Shown here in pieces: positions 34,604-45,068 of a stretch of DNA of 64,000 bases; the first letter of the stretch is position 1; the number at the start of each line of letters is the position of its first letter. Source of the stretch: Leeuwenhoekiella palythoae (GTDB lineage: Bacteria; Bacteroidota; Bacteroidia; Flavobacteriales; Flavobacteriaceae); NCBI RefSeq assembly GCF_900130045.1, contig NZ_FQXT01000003.1, forward strand, positions 248,001 to 312,000, given 5' to 3'. The notes under the pieces were generated by a model. It worked only from the letters and a program-made list of their open reading frames with translations, was not told the DNA's origin and did not search any database. Position numbers and translations under genes: made by a program.

Positions 34604-37600
34604 ATGAGTACCAATTGTATCAACTCTTTTTTGAATGCGCTAAGCGGAACGTCTCAAGAAGATAGAACTGCCGCAGCCCCCAATCCTGCTTCAGTTCAAC
34701 TGAATGACTTGTCTTGGGAGGATTATATGCAATTGGCTTACAATTTTGCCAAAGAGGTTAAGTACTTCGGTACTCGTAATCCGGAACAAGCTATAGGTGA
34801 TTGGCAAACCTTTTTTATTTCTGGCGATGCTAAGACGCTTCAAAATTACTTAGAGCAAGGTGAAAAGGAACATACCATTACGCCGCACTTAGCCCTGTTT
34901 ATTTCTTTTTTAAGATTATTAGAACATTCTAAAAATCGGTTTAATACGATCACTACAAGACATCTGGATTTTTACTATTCTGAAGTTTTAAAGATCGCCA
35001 AGAAACCCGCTCAAAACGATCAGGTTCATTTACTATTTGAACTCGCTAAAAATATAGAATCCTATGCATTACCTGAGGCTACCCAAGCCGTTGCAGGAAA
35101 AGACGAGCACAATAAGCCACTTCTTTACGCAACTGAGCAGACCACAGTCATAAACAAGGCTCAGCTCGCTAATATTAGAAGTAATTATAAAGATCCTATA
35201 ACTAAAGTACTCAAGGCAACCCAAAAAACCAATACGCTAGATGGTATAGACCAAGAACTCAAAGAAGAACAATTTTGGATGCCCTTCGGCTATCCTAAAA
35301 CATTTAAAAACCGTCCTGAATTACCCAATGCTACTCTAGGTTTTGCTGTAGCTGCCACCGTACTGAACTTGGAATCCGGACTACGTCAAGTGCGTATTTC
35401 AACCTTCTATAAAGAAAACAAAAAGATTGATAGTGAGGAGTTTATTAATTTACTTGAAGTTTTTGTCACCGGTGAAAAAGGCTGGATCGGTCCAATTAGA
35501 TTACAAGAAAAAGGAAGTTATCCGGGCTTTGAAACCTCATCAGAATCTGGAATTATCAATTTTGCTTTTAGTTTAGAAGCCTCAGAAAAAGCAATTGTTG
35601 GCTTTGATGAAGCAATCCATACTGGAAATTTTAAAAATGGAATTCCGGTAGTAAAACTGCAGTTATCCATAAATTCTACAGAATCTTATGATCTGGCCCA
35701 ATCGCTTAGTGAATTAATTTTAGATGATGTCGAAATTGCCGTGGCGGTTGATGGACTCACAACGCTTGATTTAAGTAATGACATCGGGAATTTAAGCGCA
35801 TCAAAACCATTTTATCCTTTTGGGCCTAGACCATTTGAAAAGTCCCGTTTTAAAATAAAATGCTCTGAACTTACAACCAAGAATTGGCTTCAAATAAACC
35901 TTAGGCTTAACTGGCTTAATTTACCTCAAAGCTTTAGAGATCATTATTTAGGATACCGAAGCGGCACCATCAATTCTACGCGCGCTTTTGTGGAAAGTAT
36001 TTATAAGATTGGCAGTAAAACCGAAGTTACAGAGTTAGCTAAACTTCCCAAAACTTGGAATTCTGATCTTGATAATCTCATTGTTGAGAGTAACGACCAT
36101 TTTTCTGCACAGATTACTATAGCAGATGAGAACAGACTTTTTAGCACTTCTCAATCTAAAGATACGCATCCATTATTTACTGAAGGAGCATCCCAAACCA
36201 ATATCAACATTAAAAGTCTGAGTGAAAACGGAATCCAATCTGGTGAACATCCTATTGAACTTACTTTAAATACAAGTTTTTATCATACACTCTATCCTAA
36301 ACTTTACGCACTGGCTTTGGCCGCTCAAGATCCAGAAGTAATTATTCCTAACGAGCCTTACACCCCACTTCTGGAATCGTTAGAACTCAGTTATTACGCT
36401 ACGCAACGGTTAGACCTTACCTCAGATAAGCAAGCAGAAGAAACTGATCAGCAACTAAATTTTTATCAAATTCATCCATATGGCGTTTCAATGGGTACTA
36501 CGGTGTTTCCTCAATACGAGGAAGGAGGATATCTTTATTTAGCTCTTGAAAATGCCCAGCCCGGAGCGCAGGTAAGCTTTTTGTTTCAGCTTCAAGAGGG
36601 AACAGAAAATCCTTTGAAAGAATCGTTTGCAGAACAAGAAAAAATCGAATGGTCAGTTCTTACTGCTTCGGGTTGGCAAGCATTAACCGATCAGGAAATC
36701 CTGCGGGAAGAAACAGACAATTTTCTAAAAACCGGAATTATTACATTGGCCTTGCCTGAATCGGCTTCAACCGAAAGTCTTTTAATGCCTAAAGGATTTA
36801 TTTGGTTACGAGCGCATACATCTAGAGCCTTTGATGTAGTGTGTAGGTTTATAAATATTCATACTCAGGTTGTAAAAGCTCATTTAGCTTCCGCAAGTTT
36901 TCAGCATTTAAAAAATGGTTTGCCTGCAGAAAGCATTAGCAAATTAAACACGCGTGTTGCTTCCATTAAAAAAGTAATGCAACCCTATTCTAGCTTCAAT
37001 GGAAGAACTCAAGAGTCCCAAGCTGATTATTACAGAAGAGTAAGTGAACGACTACGCCATAAGGATCGTGCATTGAATCTTTGGGATTATGAACATCTGG
37101 TGCTACAGAACTTCCCTGAAATTTATAAGGTAAAATGTTTAAACCATACCTGTAAAACTAAATTTAAAGCAGCAGGGAAAGTCACATTAGTGGTCATACC
37201 TAATACAGTTAACAAACCCGTTTTTGACCTGTTTGAGCCTAGAAGCAGTACTGCCAAATTGAATGAAATTCAAGAATTTTTAATTGAACGAACGTCGTAT
37301 TTCATCACGCCGCAAATAATCAATCCGCAGTATGAGCCTGTAAGTGTTGCTCTCAAAGTAAAATTTCATAAAGGTTATGACGAGCATCACTATAAAAATG
37401 AATTACAGGAAGCTGTGAAAAAATGGCTTTCGCCTTGGGCTTATGAAGAGGTTTCCCTGCTAACATTTGGCGTGTCTATTAATAAAAGTATGCTTATAAG
37501 TCATCTTGAACAATTAAGCTATGTAGACTATTTGAGCGATGTAGTTTTAATGCATCAGGCAACACCAAAAAATGAAATCGTCCCCTCTTCTCCAAAAGCT

Positions 37601-37687
37601 ATATTAGTTTCTGCCAAAACACACACTATTGATTTGGCAAAAAGCACGTGTAAGTCTAACGAAAATACTGTTCTAGTCTCATGTTAG
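34604..37687 (+). CDS. Baseplate J-like wedge protein (Afp11-like)
   Basis: A 1027-aa protein. The C-terminal part carries the eCIS wedge signature ESQADYYRRVSERLRHKDRA and NLWDYEHLVLQNFPEIYKVK (about 805-850), as in Afp11/Pvc11. The long N-terminal part has an alpha-helical first third, then beta-rich domains. It would form the ring that holds the baseplate around the spike. Its 3' end overlaps the next gene by 7 nt (ATGTTAG). Confidence 0.9.
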   Translation: MSTNCINSFLNALSGTSQEDRTAAAPNPASVQLNDLSWEDYMQLAYNFAKEVKYFGTRNPEQAIGDWQTFFISGDAKTLQNYLEQGEKEHTITPHLALFISFLRLLEHSKNRFNTITTRHLDFYYSEVLKIAKKPAQNDQVHLLFELAKNIESYALPEATQAVAGKDEHNKPLLYATEQTTVINKAQLANIRSNYKDPITKVLKATQKTNTLDGIDQELKEEQFWMPFGYPKTFKNRPELPNATLGFAVAATVLNLESGLRQVRISTFYKENKKIDSEEFINLLEVFVTGEKGWIGPIRLQEKGSYPGFETSSESGIINFAFSLEASEKAIVGFDEAIHTGNFKNGIPVVKLQLSINSTESYDLAQSLSELILDDVEIAVAVDGLTTLDLSNDIGNLSASKPFYPFGPRPFEKSRFKIKCSELTTKNWLQINLRLNWLNLPQSFRDHYLGYRSGTINSTRAFVESIYKIGSKTEVTELAKLPKTWNSDLDNLIVESNDHFSAQITIADENRLFSTSQSKDTHPLFTEGASQTNINIKSLSENGIQSGEHPIELTLNTSFYHTLYPKLYALALAAQDPEVIIPNEPYTPLLESLELSYYATQRLDLTSDKQAEETDQQLNFYQIHPYGVSMGTTVFPQYEEGGYLYLALENAQPGAQVSFLFQLQEGTENPLKESFAEQEKIEWSVLTASGWQALTDQEILREETDNFLKTGIITLALPESASTESLLMPKGFIWLRAHTSRAFDVVCRFINIHTQVVKAHLASASFQHLKNGLPAESISKLNTRVASIKKVMQPYSSFNGRTQESQADYYRRVSERLRHKDRALNLWDYEHLVLQNFPEIYKVKCLNHTCKTKFKAAGKVTLVVIPNTVNKPVFDLFEPRSSTAKLNEIQEFLIERTSYFITPQIINPQYEPVSVALKVKFHKGYDEHHYKNELQEAVKKWLSPWAYEEVSLLTFGVSINKSMLISHLEQLSYVDYLSDVVLMHQATPKNEIVPSSPKAILVSAKTHTIDLAKSTCKSNENTVLVSC

Positions 37688-40383
37688 GTTTACAAGAACA
37701 CATATCGCTATCAAAGAATACAAGCACTCAGGATGATCTTGATTTTGAATTTTTACGCAAAAGCGGAATTGCCTATATAGAATCTCTGAGTAGCAAATTA
37801 TGGACAGACTATAACAGCCACGATCCCGGGATAACCATTCTCGAAGTGTTATGCTACGCACTTACCGATCTTGGTCAACGCATGAGCCTTCCTATTGAAA
37901 CGCTTATCGCCCACAAACAGGAAGATAACCTTGATCAGTTTCATAAAGCTTCAGACATTTTAAGCTGTAAGCCGGTAACGCATTTAGATTACAGAAAACT
38001 CTTTATAGACGTTCCGGGAGTGCGTAACGCCTGGTTAATAAAGCATAATAAGAAACTTTACATCAATACAAAAGATGCCAAATTAAGTTACCGAAGCTTT
38101 CTAAAAAATACGTCTTATTCATATTTAAAGCCTCAAGATGAACATACAACGATACTGAATGGATTATATGATCTCATTGTTGATCTTGACGGTACCCGCT
38201 CTATAAATAGCCTGAGACCTGAACTAATGAAGCGCTACCAAACCAACCGCAATTTATGTGAAGACCTCATTCATATCACTGAGGTTGGGGAACATCCCAT
38301 TAAAATTTGCGCCCAACTAGAACTGGAACCTGAGGCTGATGAAAATCTCGTAAAAGCAACTGTATTACAAAAGATTGATCAATACCTTACGCCTTCAATA
38401 CGTCCCAAAACCTTAGCTCAATTGCTTGAATTAGGTCTAGAAACTCAAGAGATCTTTAACGGACCAGTATTAGAAAATGGTTTTTTAGATAGTAATGAGG
38501 TAAAAGCAGCTCAATTAAGAACCGAAGTACGCCAAAGCGATCTGATCGCAATACTTACTAAAATAGATGGAATTAAATATGTTAAGGCCATAAGTATAGG
38601 CGCTTGTTCTGACCAAACACCTCCCCCTGATAATTGGGGTATCTGTATTGAAAACGGTAAAAAACCGGTGCTATGCGATAAAAGTTCGTGGAGCTTTTTT
38701 AAAGGTTTTATACCGCTTGTACCTGATGAAAATAAAGTAAAAGCATATCAAACCGCATTTGAAGAACAGGAACTCCTTGTGAGTACCCAAATCAAAAGTG
38801 CTTCTCAAGATTTAGACATACCAAAAGGAATTTTCACCAACCTTGCCGAAACAAGCAGTATTCAAAACGATCTTCCAGAGGTTTATGGTATAGGCCCTTA
38901 CGGACTCAAAAGCAATGCTTCTAAAGCTGATAAGGTCAAGGCTAAGCAACTCAAGGCCTATCTATTATTCTTCGATCAGCTTTTGGCTAATTATTTTAAA
39001 CACCTTAGTACCGTAGGTAATTTACTTTCGGTTGCTGGTGATAAATCTCAAAACTTTTTTGCTCAACCTCTTACGGATATAAAAGGTCTTGAGGAACTTT
39101 TAAGGGAACCTCAAAATTATAACGATGAGGAAAAATTAAGCGACCTATTCTATTCAGATTATACTGCTAGAAACAGTGAAAAGCGCCACGAAATAGTAGA
39201 CCATTTGTTGTCTCGATTTGCAGAAGATTTTGGTAACTACGCTTTTCTAACGCAAAAGATCTATGGAGATCTTGCAAATGATGCGGTTTTAGATACCAAA
39301 GAACGTTTGTTAAAGCAATATGCTGAAAGTAGTTATGCGCGAGGAGCAGCTTTTAACTGGTATCAGCAACCCGAAGCTCAACTTTGGGAAACTGATAATA
39401 TTTCTGCGCTACAAAAACGGCTCTATCTTCTATTAGGAATTACTGACATCAACCGCAGAAATCTTTCTGAAGATTACGTTGAAATTTATGAGGAAAAAGA
39501 CGCTGATAACAAACTAGAATATCGCTGGCGAATAAAAGACGGTTCAAAGACCATTCTGTCTTCTGCAACTAAGAATTACGCGAGTCTTGAAGCATTGCAC
39601 CAAGAGTTAATACTGGTAAAACGCTATGCTACCGATCCTTCGAATTACAAGTTCAGAAAAATCAAAAAGAAGAATCCTGAAGATCAGGTTAAATGGTATT
39701 TCGTTCTTGTGAATCCAACGATCACCAATACAAAAAGCGAAGATTACATTATCGCCCGGCGTATTGCTCAATTTAACAGTAGAGCTAATGCGCGTAAAGC
39801 AAGTAGAGCTGTGCTTAATCTGGTCAAATCCTTTGCAGGAAATGAAGGAATGTATCTTATTGAACACATACTTCTCCGACCTGATATTACTAAAAATACA
39901 GCACCAGAACATACGTTTCTACCCATTTGTAAAGAACAGATTGAAGAAGCATGTGAACCGTTAGACCCCTATAGCTTTAGAGTGAGCATTGTACTTCCGG
40001 GTTGGACGGAACGCTTTGGCAATATAGACTTTAGACGCTATGTGGAAGATTTGATCTGCAGAGAACTGCCGTCACATATTCTTCCAAAAATATGCTGGAT
40101 TGGGTATCCAAAAAATTATACCGAGCCTGACGGTAATCCACCTAAAGAAAATGAAATGGTTTTACTTGAAGCTGCGTATAAAAACTGGCTGCTTTCTAAG
40201 ACCAACGCCGGCCAGAAACAAGATGAAACCGCACTTACTTCCCTAAATAAAGTGCTAAGCAGTTTGCACACCATTTACCATCAAGGCAGGCTTTACAGCT
40301 GTACCCCTTCTCCATCAAATACCTATGAGCAAAAAACTAATCAAAAAGTCATTTTGGGGCGTACTCATCTTGGCAAACTTTAA
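37681..40383 (+). CDS. Baseplate wedge protein (Afp12-like)
   Basis: A 900-aa protein with the motif LWTDYNSHDPGITILEVLCY followed by ALTDLGQR (about 40-67), the hallmark of the Afp12/gp6-like second wedge protein family. It partners the preceding J-like protein in the wedge heterodimer. No signal peptide or membrane span is seen. It starts inside the 3' end of the previous gene, indicating coupled translation. Confidence 0.87.
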   Translation: MLGLQEHISLSKNTSTQDDLDFEFLRKSGIAYIESLSSKLWTDYNSHDPGITILEVLCYALTDLGQRMSLPIETLIAHKQEDNLDQFHKASDILSCKPVTHLDYRKLFIDVPGVRNAWLIKHNKKLYINTKDAKLSYRSFLKNTSYSYLKPQDEHTTILNGLYDLIVDLDGTRSINSLRPELMKRYQTNRNLCEDLIHITEVGEHPIKICAQLELEPEADENLVKATVLQKIDQYLTPSIRPKTLAQLLELGLETQEIFNGPVLENGFLDSNEVKAAQLRTEVRQSDLIAILTKIDGIKYVKAISIGACSDQTPPPDNWGICIENGKKPVLCDKSSWSFFKGFIPLVPDENKVKAYQTAFEEQELLVSTQIKSASQDLDIPKGIFTNLAETSSIQNDLPEVYGIGPYGLKSNASKADKVKAKQLKAYLLFFDQLLANYFKHLSTVGNLLSVAGDKSQNFFAQPLTDIKGLEELLREPQNYNDEEKLSDLFYSDYTARNSEKRHEIVDHLLSRFAEDFGNYAFLTQKIYGDLANDAVLDTKERLLKQYAESSYARGAAFNWYQQPEAQLWETDNISALQKRLYLLLGITDINRRNLSEDYVEIYEEKDADNKLEYRWRIKDGSKTILSSATKNYASLEALHQELILVKRYATDPSNYKFRKIKKKNPEDQVKWYFVLVNPTITNTKSEDYIIARRIAQFNSRANARKASRAVLNLVKSFAGNEGMYLIEHILLRPDITKNTAPEHTFLPICKEQIEEACEPLDPYSFRVSIVLPGWTERFGNIDFRRYVEDLICRELPSHILPKICWIGYPKNYTEPDGNPPKENEMVLLEAAYKNWLLSKTNAGQKQDETALTSLNKVLSSLHTIYHQGRLYSCTPSPSNTYEQKTNQKVILGRTHLGKL

Positions 40384-40394
40384 AATATAAGGCT

Positions 40395-43300
40395 ATGCGA
40401 CCAATACTTCACCAGATAACGCCAGACTATAGAGCATTTGTAGATGACCAAGTATTAACCTCTGGTCAGTTAAATGAGTTTTTAGATTATTTTGAAGATC
40501 AGCAGCGTCTGACGCGTATTTGCCTCAACGGTGTGGGGATCGCTTGTGGATTTGAAGTCAGTTTGAATGCGGCTACAAAAACTATTGCGATCACTCCCGG
40601 GTGTGGCATTACCACAGATGGTGATCTTATTAAATTACTTGTAGACACAAAGAAAACCCCAACCGATGAAAGCACGCAGAACCTTATCTACAAGACTTTA
40701 GCCAAAGAGGCTATTCACTACACTCACTTTAGAAGTTTTGAGGATGATTTTGCGCAATATGAGGCTTTTAGAACAACCTCTTTAAATAGTGATACTTATA
40801 CGACCATTCCTTTATACGAACTTGTCCCAAAAGGGAGCTCAAAAACTACAGATAAAGCTTTAACGACATTAGATCTTACTGATAAAATTGTGGTGCTCTA
40901 TCTAGAATCTTATGCAAAAACTCCAGATATATGTACCGAAACTAATTGCGATAATCTTGGGGAGCAACACGTACAAAAACTAAAGGTTTTATTAGTCGAA
41001 GAAAAAGACATTGAATATTTGCTGGCAAATGATAGTATCTATCGCAAGTATGACATCCTTGACGTTTATAAGAAGCTTCCGCCTATTAAGATGCCTCGCG
41101 TGTTGTTAAATAGCGGCGCCAAAGAGATTGAAACACCCTTGAAAGTTGACTTAAGCGATCTTTTTGACCTAACCAATATTAGAAAGAACCTGGTTATTTC
41201 TAATAACGCACTTTCACCTCTCAAAAACAGTTTCTCCTCAGTAAAAACTCCTGCGCTTGATATAGGATATAATTCTTTAAGTGCTTCAAATACGGCTATT
41301 AAGAACTTTACCCCTGTCCTTAATTCAAATACAAAAACTACCGTCAATACCAAGACCTATTCGGCATTGGTTAGCGCCTATGCAGAAAAAATAAACACGG
41401 TAGTACCTCAATTGCAATCCGCACTCAAAACGATAACAGACCACTTTAGTCAGCTTTTGGGCTTGAATATTTCAGAAGATTTTGAACAAAGCATTAAAGC
41501 ACTTGAAAATCATTTGGAACAAAATAATGGGGATATACAATACCTCTACGATCACCTCTGTGATCTCGTAAAAATCTATAATGAATTAAGAGACCTGCTT
41601 CTTGATATTCAAAGTGATTGTTGTCCAAATATAGACGCGTTCCCAAAACATTTGATTCTGGGGAGACCAAATGATACATCTCGTAGCATAGCGTACCGAC
41701 ATCACTTCTACCCTGCCACCACAGAAATAACAGGAAAACTTCCGGTTAAAAAAGCGCACTTTTTAGTACGTAAAATGCTATTGCTTTTAAAAGCATTCAA
41801 TCCGGAAACACAGCTAGGTGCAGACATCACACCATCTACGAGCATAAGTACTGAAAACGCAGCTTGTGCAATTCCATTTTATTATAATCCATCAGAAGAT
41901 TTGGTTTTTCAATGGGATTTTAAACTCACACAACGTTTTAACGAAGCCTTTCAGTTAAGCTATTTCAAGAAGTACTTATCGCCAATTAATGCCGTTCAAG
42001 AACCACTTAAGTATGACTTGAGCAACTATGACTTTCTAAGGATTGAAGGAATTCACGGTATGCCTTATGATGAAGCTCTAAAAGAAGTATCAAAACTGAA
42101 AAATGATTACGGACTTAATTTTGACATTAAAGCGATCAATATTGATCAACAAATTGAAGATATTGATATGGACGCTTATGCGTGTCATTTTAATTATCTC
42201 GATACTGATCTTAAAACCTGGCGCCAAGAACAAAATTGTATCAATAAAGATATTACGGAGTTCTTTAGCGGATTTAATATGGATGATCTGGGCAGTCATA
42301 ATTATGCTTTTGAACAATTTGACCGTGATGATTTATTAGATAAAGAGGTACTTATAGACCCGGATAAGATCAAAAAGCCTACTGACTTACTTTTCAGCAA
42401 CAATCAGCTTTCGCTTCTAGGCAAACTTAACATCAATGCAAATCTTCTTGCTGCGCGCGATAAGACAGATCGAGAACCCTTGATCACACTTCTAGATAAA
42501 GCACAAGAAAAAATCTCCACGGGAGCATCTATTGAAGATATGGTAAGTGAATATCAAAGCTCTTTTGTAGTGTTAGGAGAAAAATTAGAAGTACTCAATT
42601 CTATTGAGCCAAAATCGTATTCCAAATTAAGCACGGAAAAAAACACCGTTCAGCCCGTACTGTTGAAAGCAAGTAAAACTGTAGAACCTGTTAGTCCCGT
42701 AGTTCTCAATACCGGCGTTAAAGCGTATACGCCCTTTATTACTGAAACCAAAGTTAACGCCACAGTTACTGATAATCTAAAAACAAAAACCTCAGATCTT
42801 GGTTTTATAATGAACACTGTGCTCGATAAAAACTTTATAGGAAGCGCTACTGAAATTGAAAAAGCGATCGATCTTAAACGTAAAGAACTTTATCCAAAAA
42901 TTGATCCTGAACAGCAAAATTTATTAAAAGTAGGATTCACCATACCTAACGGAATTCTCGCCAGATTACAAATTGTAAGTTCATATATCCCGGAAAGTTT
43001 AGACCAAGTAAACGCGGACACAAAAGAAAAATATGCCGCTGCGATGGATGATTTATGTGCGTATACTAAAAAATCAAGAGCTATCATCAATGAAATCTTT
43101 TACAACCCAAAAGCTGAATATACTCACATTGGCTATGAGACGCTTTATACGTTTATGTTAGACCGGCTCGAAGCCAACTGTTGCGCCGCATCTTCTTTAG
43201 ACATTATTCTGAGTGAAATTCAGACCAAAAAAGAAGAAATTCTTGACAAACTTATTTTCTCAAATTTTGCGAGAAAACATCCGGGGCTTGAGCATAAAGC

Positions 43301-45065
43301 CGGCGTTCCAATCGGCGGGACCTTTGTTATGGTTTACACGGGAGCGATAAGCAATGAATCAGATAAAGAAATACCTCGAAATACAGTAGTTGCCGATTTT
43401 GCTCTGCCTTACCTCTGCTGTTCAGACTGTTCGCCTATTGGCTTTATAATTCAAGAAGCAGCGACCAGCAGCAGCCTAATCCTAAACCAAAATGAAGTAT
43501 GCATAGACACCAATGCTGAAACTGAAATAAAGATTGGTTTTACTAAAAGTCCTACAGATGGAGTTTTAGCATTGCTCAATAAAAATATTGAAGGTATTAG
43601 CTTTTCTGAAACGGAGCTTATCATTACTCCGTACCAGCTTAATGCCTTTGATACGCCTATTCAGTTTACGGTAAATGGTCAATTGACTACAGCGAATCTA
43701 ACAGCAACCAAAAAGCCACAAGCGCGTATAACTACAAATCCGGAGCGCGTGAGTGGCCTACCGGGAAGTACGCTTCCTCCGGTGCAATTTTCCATAGAAA
43801 ACCTGAATAACTTCAATACCGATTTGTTTAGCTTCAATTGGACGATTAACGGTACTTCCTATACTAACGAGCGTCCAACGGTGAATCTGCCTATTCCGCA
43901 GCATATTGACAGTAAAATTCTTGAAATACCGGTTACTCTGACATTGTCTAACGATTTGTGCGATTCAACTACGATTGAATATACGTTAGAAGTTGCTATA
44001 GACGCTCCCAAAGAAATACAGGTAATTCTAAAAGACGAACCATTTTGTTCTAACGACCAAGAAAAATATCCTTTTACTATTACACCAGAAGGAAGCGAGA
44101 TCAAACTTTTAAATGATGATGTGAAGGGAATTTACGGTGAGGGTGATTCTTGGTATTTTATTCCTGCTGAAGCAGGTCCTGGAAAACACAATATAACTTT
44201 TGCTGAAGTTGATCCCATAACTATTGAAGTGTTTAAGGCTCCGGAAACGGTACATTTTGAAGCTGAGTTACATAACAAAGTAATGGTATTACGAATCACT
44301 GAGGACATTCAGGCGGAAGCATTCAGTTGGTTTAATGACGCCAAACTTATTGCAACTACTTTAGAACCTGTATTAGAAATTCCGCAAGAACAAAAAGAAC
44401 AGCTATTCAAAATTCAGGTAGTTGTCAAAACTTCAGCTTGTGGCACACTTGAATCTGAACATAAAGAAGTTAGAATCCCGGCGTTAGAAACAGACAGCCC
44501 GGATCCTGATCCTACTCCAGACCCTACACCTGAACCTGATCCAGAAACTGATACTTGCACAGATGAAGTTCTAGAAAAGCTGAATACAAATAAAAAAGAA
44601 ATCGAAACTGCACTGAAACAAATTGATGATCAACAAGTGAAAGATGCTGGTCAAAAAATCATAGCAATCTATGATACTTTGATTAATAAACCGGATTTGT
44701 TTAAAGGTGAATATGATGCAGCATTTGCTAAGAAACTAGAAACAGCATTCACCGAGCTATCAGAATTGCTTTTCAAAAACAAGCCAGAACAGCGTCAGCC
44801 TTATTTCAGTCTCTATCTCAAACAGCAAGAATTATTCTATCTAAGCATTTACTGCCGAGACAAGCAGTTTCTTGATAATGACTTGATCTTCTCAATTTTA
44901 AACTTGATTGAAAATCATTTCAATCCACAGTTTGATATCGCCATAAGCCTACTTGAGGGAATCAACTATAAAAATTGGTACGCGTTACTTAATGATTACA
45001 GTTCTCATTTTAAAGTAGACCGCTATCAAAATCATTTTGATCAATTACTGCAATGGACAAGCTAA
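40395..45065 (+). CDS. 1556-aa eCIS structural protein with Ig/PKD-like domains
   Basis: The largest gene of the cluster. The N-terminus (LTSGQLNEFLDYFEDQQRLT, about 20-40, and CGFEVSLN) looks like a baseplate-attached domain. A long helical middle follows. Residues about 1040-1365 are beta-rich with Ig/PKD-like segments (FSFNWTINGTSYTNERPTVN). A Pro/Asp/Thr/Glu linker lies at about 1368-1387, then a helical end of about 170 residues. Paired cysteines (CCAAS, CCSDC) are present. It occupies the place where Afp-type loci keep fibre or periphery genes, so receptor binding or baseplate decoration is plausible. I do not recognise a named family. Confidence 0.6.
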   Translation: MRPILHQITPDYRAFVDDQVLTSGQLNEFLDYFEDQQRLTRICLNGVGIACGFEVSLNAATKTIAITPGCGITTDGDLIKLLVDTKKTPTDESTQNLIYKTLAKEAIHYTHFRSFEDDFAQYEAFRTTSLNSDTYTTIPLYELVPKGSSKTTDKALTTLDLTDKIVVLYLESYAKTPDICTETNCDNLGEQHVQKLKVLLVEEKDIEYLLANDSIYRKYDILDVYKKLPPIKMPRVLLNSGAKEIETPLKVDLSDLFDLTNIRKNLVISNNALSPLKNSFSSVKTPALDIGYNSLSASNTAIKNFTPVLNSNTKTTVNTKTYSALVSAYAEKINTVVPQLQSALKTITDHFSQLLGLNISEDFEQSIKALENHLEQNNGDIQYLYDHLCDLVKIYNELRDLLLDIQSDCCPNIDAFPKHLILGRPNDTSRSIAYRHHFYPATTEITGKLPVKKAHFLVRKMLLLLKAFNPETQLGADITPSTSISTENAACAIPFYYNPSEDLVFQWDFKLTQRFNEAFQLSYFKKYLSPINAVQEPLKYDLSNYDFLRIEGIHGMPYDEALKEVSKLKNDYGLNFDIKAINIDQQIEDIDMDAYACHFNYLDTDLKTWRQEQNCINKDITEFFSGFNMDDLGSHNYAFEQFDRDDLLDKEVLIDPDKIKKPTDLLFSNNQLSLLGKLNINANLLAARDKTDREPLITLLDKAQEKISTGASIEDMVSEYQSSFVVLGEKLEVLNSIEPKSYSKLSTEKNTVQPVLLKASKTVEPVSPVVLNTGVKAYTPFITETKVNATVTDNLKTKTSDLGFIMNTVLDKNFIGSATEIEKAIDLKRKELYPKIDPEQQNLLKVGFTIPNGILARLQIVSSYIPESLDQVNADTKEKYAAAMDDLCAYTKKSRAIINEIFYNPKAEYTHIGYETLYTFMLDRLEANCCAASSLDIILSEIQTKKEEILDKLIFSNFARKHPGLEHKAGVPIGGTFVMVYTGAISNESDKEIPRNTVVADFALPYLCCSDCSPIGFIIQEAATSSSLILNQNEVCIDTNAETEIKIGFTKSPTDGVLALLNKNIEGISFSETELIITPYQLNAFDTPIQFTVNGQLTTANLTATKKPQARITTNPERVSGLPGSTLPPVQFSIENLNNFNTDLFSFNWTINGTSYTNERPTVNLPIPQHIDSKILEIPVTLTLSNDLCDSTTIEYTLEVAIDAPKEIQVILKDEPFCSNDQEKYPFTITPEGSEIKLLNDDVKGIYGEGDSWYFIPAEAGPGKHNITFAEVDPITIEVFKAPETVHFEAELHNKVMVLRITEDIQAEAFSWFNDAKLIATTLEPVLEIPQEQKEQLFKIQVVVKTSACGTLESEHKEVRIPALETDSPDPDPTPDPTPEPDPETDTCTDEVLEKLNTNKKEIETALKQIDDQQVKDAGQKIIAIYDTLINKPDLFKGEYDAAFAKKLETAFTELSELLFKNKPEQRQPYFSLYLKQQELFYLSIYCRDKQFLDNDLIFSILNLIENHFNPQFDIAISLLEGINYKNWYALLNDYSSHFKVDRYQNHFDQLLQWTS

Positions 45066-45068
45066 GGT

